DNA from: DSOT01 sp052386775 | GTDB lineage: Bacteria > Pseudomonadota > Gammaproteobacteria > Burkholderiales > SG8-41 | Assembly: GCA_052386775.1 (NCBI GenBank) | Contig: JBQTJV010000414.1 | Coordinates: 1 to 9,004 of the forward strand | Reading direction: 5' to 3' | Length of the DNA stretch: 9,004 nucleotides | Part shown: positions 5,490 to 9,004 of the stretch, piece after piece | How positions within the stretch are numbered: position 1 is the first letter of the stretch | Layout of the letters: the number at the start of each line of letters is the position of its first letter | Made by a program: the position numbers and the translations under genes | Notes under the pieces: generated by a model | What the model was told of the DNA's origin: nothing | Database searches by the model: none | The model's input: only the letters and a program-made list of their open reading frames with translations

Positions 5490-6644
5490 TCATACTTTCA
5501 ACCCGCGCATGAGCTGCCTGTTTTCCCAGTCGATGCGCAGCAGAACCGCGATGGCGCAGCAGGTCATCACCAGCGCGCTGCCGCCGAACGACAGCAATGG
5601 CAGCGTGAGCCCCTTGGTCGGCAACAGGCCCATATTCACGCCCATGTTGATGACGACCTGCACGCCGATCCACAGCCCGATGCCCTGGGCCACCAGCGCG
5701 GGAAAGGCACGTTCCTGAAAAGCGGCGCGGCGCCCGATTGCAAAAGCGCGCGCCACGAACCACGCGAACAGCACGATGATCGCCATCACCCCGGCGAATC
5801 CCAGCTCCTCCGCGATCACTGCAAGCAGGAAATCCGTGTGCGCTTCCGGAAGGTAAAAAAGCTTCTCCACGCTTGCGCCCAATCCCACGCCTAGCCACTC
5901 GCCCCGTCCGAACGCGATGAGCGCGTGGGACAGTTGATAGCCCTTGCCGTACGGGTCCGCCCACGGGTCCATGAAGCCGACCACGCGCTGCAAGCGGTAC
6001 GGGGAAGCGAGTATCAGGCCGACGAAACCGATCACGAGCATCACGATGAGACCGGCGAACAGCCGCCAGCTCATGCCGCCGAGGAACAGGATCCCCATCG
6101 CGATCACGGTGATGACCGCGAAGGCACCCAGGTCGGGCTCGCGCAGCAGAAGCCACCCGGTAAGCAGCATGACGACGATCATGGGCAGGAAGCCGTGGCG
6201 AAAGCTGTGCATGACGGCCGCCTTGCGGACCGTGTAATCCGCCGCGTACAGCACCGCGGCAAACTTCATCAGCTCGGAAGGCTGGAAGTTGATGAAGTAG
6301 AGCGACAGCCAGCGGCGGCTCCCGTTCACTTCCCGTCCAAACACCAGCACGAGAACGAGCAGCGCAAGGCCGCCCAGAAACAGATACGGCGCGGCGCGCT
6401 GCCACACGCGCATCGGAATCTGGAACGCGAGCATCGCCACCGCGACGCTCAACGCGATGTATAGTCCGTGCCGCACCAGGTAATACGTCGCCTGATGACC
6501 GGTGCCGCGGCTGCCTTCCGCGATGGCAATGGAGGCCGAGTACACCATCACCAGCCCCAGACCCAGCAGCACGGTCGTAACCCAGACCAGAGCGCGATCG
6601 TATTCGGCCGTGGGGACCTGCGGTTTGACATCGCTGTAGTACAT
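5490..6644 (-). CDS. ftsW: FtsW, septal peptidoglycan polymerase (SEDS family)
   Basis: FtsW is a polytopic inner-membrane SEDS glycosyltransferase that polymerises lipid II at the septum with the transpeptidase FtsI (PBP3). The 384-residue protein starts MYYSDVKPQVP and has about ten hydrophobic segments, the first at about 19-37. SEDS signatures: GREVNGSRRWLSL at 103-115, FQPSELMKFAAVLYAA at 120-135, LLREPDLGAF at 166-174, GKGYQLSHALIAFGRGEWLGVGLG at about 233-256, PEAHTDFLLAVIAEELGF at 266-283 with catalytic-site candidate Asp271, INMGVNMGLLPTKGLTLPL at 332-350, and SFGGSA at 352-357. It ends RIDWENRQLMRGLKV. The ATG overlaps the murD stop by one base (TGATG), so translation is coupled. 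A diverged copy of its last 11 codons, including the stop, lies 62 bp downstream. The gene itself appears complete and normal. Confidence 0.97.
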   Translation of the reverse strand: MYYSDVKPQVPTAEYDRALVWVTTVLLGLGLVMVYSASIAIAEGSRGTGHQATYYLVRHGLYIALSVAVAMLAFQIPMRVWQRAAPYLFLGGLALLVLVLVFGREVNGSRRWLSLYFINFQPSELMKFAAVLYAADYTVRKAAVMHSFRHGFLPMIVVMLLTGWLLLREPDLGAFAVITVIAMGILFLGGMSWRLFAGLIVMLVIGFVGLILASPYRLQRVVGFMDPWADPYGKGYQLSHALIAFGRGEWLGVGLGASVEKLFYLPEAHTDFLLAVIAEELGFAGVMAIIVLFAWFVARAFAIGRRAAFQERAFPALVAQGIGLWIGVQVVINMGVNMGLLPTKGLTLPLLSFGGSALVMTCCAIAVLLRIDWENRQLMRGLKV

Positions 6645-8029
6645 CAGTGGCCACGCTTCACCAGCTCATGAACCGCCGCGACGAATACTTCGCCGCGGTG
6701 TCCGAAATTGCGAAACATGTCGTAGCTCGCGCACGCCGGCGAAAGCAATACAGCGTCGCCGGGTCGACTTGCGCCGTATGCCATACCCACCGCCTCGTGC
6801 ATGGAACCGGCATGCAGCAAAGGCACCGCGGTGCTCGCGAGCACTCGGGCGATCGCCCCGGCGTCGCGGCCGATCAGCACGACGGCACGGGCGCGCGCCG
6901 CGACCGCGGAAGCAAGCGGTGCGAAGTTCTGCGACTTTCCGTCGCCACCGGCGATCAGCACCACCGGCTGCGTCATGCCCGACAGGGCCGCGACCGTTGC
7001 GCCGACGTTGGTGCCCTTGGAGTCGTTGTAGAACGTGACGCCGCTGATGTCCGCGACCTGCTCCAGCCGGTGCGGCAATCCTTTGAAACGGCGCAACGCG
7101 CTGAGGAGCGGCGCCTCCGGCGCGCCGAGGACGCGCACCAGCGCCAGCGCCGCCAGCGCATTGACCGCGTTGTGCAGCCCCACCACCGGCAATTGCTTGA
7201 CTGCGAGCATCCGGCGCGCGCCGTTCGCGAGCGCCAGGCCCTGGTCTGAGTCGGCGAGTCCCCACTCCGCTTCCGTTCCGGGAGGACCCGATCCGAAAGT
7301 CACGACCGTGCGCCCTACAGCCGCCATGCGCATGCTCCATGCATCATCGCGGTTGAGGACCTGCGTGCCCTTGCCGTGGAATATGCGCGACTTGGCCGCG
7401 GCGTACTCCTGCAGGTTGCGGTAGCGATCCATGTGGTCTTCGCACAGGTTCAGCATCGCCGCCGCCTCGGGTTCCAGGCTCATCGTGCTCTCGAGCTGAA
7501 AACTGGAGAGCTCGAGCACAAGAACGTCGGCCCTCACGCGGTTTTCTTCCAGTTCCGATAGCGCATCCAGCGCCGGCGGGCCGATGTTGCCGGCCACGAT
7601 CGTCGCAAATCCCGCTTCACGGCACATCGCGCCGGCCATCGCCGTAACGGTGCTCTTGCCGTTGGAACCGGTGATCGCCAGGATCCTTGGCCGCTGTGCC
7701 AATCGCGGCAGCGCCTGCGCCAGCAGCTCGATATCACCAACGACCGGCACGCCGCGGCTGAGCGCGTCGCGTATGGGTGGCTGCCGCCGATCCACTCCCG
7801 GGCTGATGGCGATGAGCTCGGCGCGCGTGAAGTCGCGCGCCGGAAATTCACCGCGCGTCACGGGAATGTCGGGCAGCTCGCGCGCCAGCGCATCGGCGCA
7901 AGGCGGATCCTGGCGGCTGTCTGCCACGTGCACGGCAGCGCCGTGCCGTGCCAGCCAGCGCGCAAGTGAAAGCCCGGTATCGCCCAGCCCGAGGACCAGC
8001 ACCTTGCGATTCCTGACGTCGATCATCAT
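6644..8029 (-). CDS. murD: UDP-N-acetylmuramoyl-L-alanine--D-glutamate ligase (MurD)
   Basis: MurD adds D-glutamate to UDP-MurNAc-L-Ala with ATP in the cytoplasm. From ATG 8029 the protein has 461 residues (E. coli has 438). The N-terminal domain starts MMIDVRNRKVLVLGLGDTGL. The ATPase domain has TGSNGKST at 120-127, LELSSFQLE at about 172-180 and NLCEDHMDRY at 194-203. The C-terminal domain has GLHNAVNALAAL at about 284-295, FKGLPHRLE at 315-323, YNDSKGTNVGATVAAL at 334-349, LIAGGDGKSQNF at 358-369 and SPACASYDMFRNFGHRGEVF at 430-449. ATG 8029 was chosen because MurD similarity begins there. An in-frame ATG at 8110, just after the mraY stop, would add 27 Arg/Ala-rich residues unlike MurD. 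Neither start has a strong Shine-Dalgarno. The stop overlaps the ftsW start by one base. The family is certain; the start is uncertain. Confidence 0.95.
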   Translation of the reverse strand: MMIDVRNRKVLVLGLGDTGLSLARWLARHGAAVHVADSRQDPPCADALARELPDIPVTRGEFPARDFTRAELIAISPGVDRRQPPIRDALSRGVPVVGDIELLAQALPRLAQRPRILAITGSNGKSTVTAMAGAMCREAGFATIVAGNIGPPALDALSELEENRVRADVLVLELSSFQLESTMSLEPEAAAMLNLCEDHMDRYRNLQEYAAAKSRIFHGKGTQVLNRDDAWSMRMAAVGRTVVTFGSGPPGTEAEWGLADSDQGLALANGARRMLAVKQLPVVGLHNAVNALAALALVRVLGAPEAPLLSALRRFKGLPHRLEQVADISGVTFYNDSKGTNVGATVAALSGMTQPVVLIAGGDGKSQNFAPLASAVAARARAVVLIGRDAGAIARVLASTAVPLLHAGSMHEAVGMAYGASRPGDAVLLSPACASYDMFRNFGHRGEVFVAAVHELVKRGH

Positions 8030-8115
8030 GAGCGCGCCCGAAGCGGGAATGCGGCCGGCCGCATGCCGCGCATCCCTTGCCCCTTTCTGCGTGTACGGGT
8101 TGCTGCGCATCTCAT
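8026..8115 (-). other. Possible 29-codon relay frame between mraY and murD
   Basis: An ATG overlapping the mraY stop (ATGA) opens a 29-codon frame, beginning MRCAATRTRRKGQ, whose TGA overlaps the ATG at murD 8029. An internal ATG (codon 15, MRGMRPAAFPLRARS) is preceded by AAAGGGG with 6 nt spacing, the best Shine-Dalgarno in this junction. The product is Arg-rich and matches no family I recognise. It may be a coupling device for murD, or chance in GC-rich sequence. Confidence 0.3.
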
Positions 8116-9004
8116 CGGAGCTTCAGCGTCGACAGGCCCACCAACACCAGCATCATGGTGATGATCCAGAACCGCACCACGACCTGGTTCTCCTTCCATC
8201 CCTTCAACTCGTAGTGATGGTGCAGCGGCGCCATGCGGAATATCCGCTTGCCGGTGAGCTTGAACGAAGCCACCTGCAACATCACCGAAAGCGTCTCCAC
8301 CACGAACACTCCGCCCATGATGAAGAGCACGATTTCCTGACGGACGATGACGGCCATCGTGCCCAGCGCGGCGCCCAGCGCCAGCGCCCCGACGTCGCCC
8401 ATGAATACCTCGGCGGGATAGGCGTTGAACCAGAGAAAAGCGAGCCCGGCACCGGCCAGCGCGCCGCAGAAGACGGTAAGCTCGCCGGCGCCCGGGATGT
8501 AGGGGAAGCCCAGGTACTTGGCGAACACCGCATTGCCCGCCACATAGGCGAAAATTCCCAACGCGCCACCGATCATCACGGTCGGCATGATCGCCAGCCC
8601 GTCGAGGCCGTCGGTCAGGTTCACCGCGTTGCTGGTGCCGACGATCACAAAGTAGGTCATGGCGACGAAGCCCACGACGCCCAGCGGGTAGGCAACCTGC
8701 TTGAAGAACGGGACGATGAACTCGGTCTGCGCGGGCAGATGCGTCGAAAAGGCGATGTAGCAGGCAGCCGCAATCCCGATGACCGACTGCCAGAAGAATT
8801 TCATTTTGGCGGAAAGGCCCTTGGGATTGCGTTGTACGACCTTGCGCCAGTCGTCGACCCAGCCCACCGCGCCGAAGGCGAGCGTCACCCAGAACACGAT
8901 CCACACCAGGCGGTTCTGCAAATCCGCCCACAAAATCGTCGTGATGCTGATCGAGACGAGAATCAGCGCGCCGCCCATGGTGGGCGTGCCCGCCTTGATG
9001 AAAT
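8112..9004 (-). CDS. mraY: Phospho-N-acetylmuramoyl-pentapeptide transferase (MraY), 5' end missing
   Basis: MraY is a polytopic inner-membrane enzyme that moves phospho-MurNAc-pentapeptide from UDP to undecaprenyl phosphate, giving lipid I. The reading frame is open through the right edge and begins FIKAGTPTMGGALIL, matching the family's RGTPTMGG region. About 60-65 N-terminal residues of the usual 360 therefore lie outside the window. Visible residues include the catalytic VDDWRK (Asp pair at about 50-51), NAVNLTDGLDGLAIMPT at about 126-141, FMGDVGALALG with the third essential Asp at about 203, and APLHHHYELKGW with the His triad at about 261-263. Several long hydrophobic helices run between these. 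It ends VRFWIITMMLVLVGLSTLKLR, a typical MraY end. The ATG at 8978 is an internal Met, not the start. murF is expected upstream. Confidence 0.97.
   Translation of the reverse strand, partial: FIKAGTPTMGGALILVSISITTILWADLQNRLVWIVFWVTLAFGAVGWVDDWRKVVQRNPKGLSAKMKFFWQSVIGIAAACYIAFSTHLPAQTEFIVPFFKQVAYPLGVVGFVAMTYFVIVGTSNAVNLTDGLDGLAIMPTVMIGGALGIFAYVAGNAVFAKYLGFPYIPGAGELTVFCGALAGAGLAFLWFNAYPAEVFMGDVGALALGAALGTMAVIVRQEIVLFIMGGVFVVETLSVMLQVASFKLTGKRIFRMAPLHHHYELKGWKENQVVVRFWIITMMLVLVGLSTLKLR

Noticed and set aside
5455..6654. 399-codon open frame on the minus strand overlapping ftsW in another frame
   Set aside because: It is a frame-shifted shadow of ftsW with an Arg/Gly-rich product and no motifs. 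Its end (MTGVPVVRRRRT) lies after the ftsW stop, but there is nothing to support translation.

Overview
The window is a slice of the division and cell-wall (dcw) cluster of a GC-rich Gram-negative bacterium. The organism is most likely a betaproteobacterium. This rests on protein style, for example the MurC start MRHKVKHLHFVGIGG and the FtsW end WENRQLMRGLKV, and on gene order. From memory, placing murB between murC and ddl fits the Nitrosomonadales/Thiobacillus-like side better than Burkholderia, where murB lies outside the cluster. No genus can be named from sequence alone.

Every gene is on the minus strand, so the transcription order runs from right to left: mraY (5' end cut by the window), murD, ftsW, murG, murC, murB, ddl, ftsQ, ftsA (only the first 36 codons). 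Genes are packed as one operon with overlaps or gaps from about 0 to 110 bp. No stretch above 300 bp lacks a gene. I saw no tRNA, rRNA, insertion sequence, CRISPR array or convincing terminator.

The genes form one pathway. MurB, MurC, MurD and Ddl make the cytoplasmic UDP-MurNAc-pentapeptide (MurE and MurF are needed but lie outside). MraY and MurG turn it into lipid I and lipid II. FtsW polymerises septal glycan, and FtsQ and FtsA belong to the divisome.

The unusual part is at the edges of the murG-murC-murB block. Just downstream of intact ftsW lies a second, diverged copy of the last 10 codons and stop of ftsW (5395-5427). Just upstream of intact ddl lies a second, diverged copy of the first 14 codons of ddl (1846-1887). 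Each extra fragment sits in normal operon spacing to the block it touches: 16 nt from the ftsW tail to murG, and an ATGA overlap from murB to the ddl head. This is what would be left if a foreign segment (ftsW tail, murG, murC, murB, ddl head) had been spliced between a resident ftsW and ddl. An assembly chimera of related strains is the main alternative. The ddl head fragment is now a 42-codon open frame whose stop overlaps the true ddl start, so translational coupling from murB to ddl may have been kept. Similar junction mini-frames occur before murG and murD.
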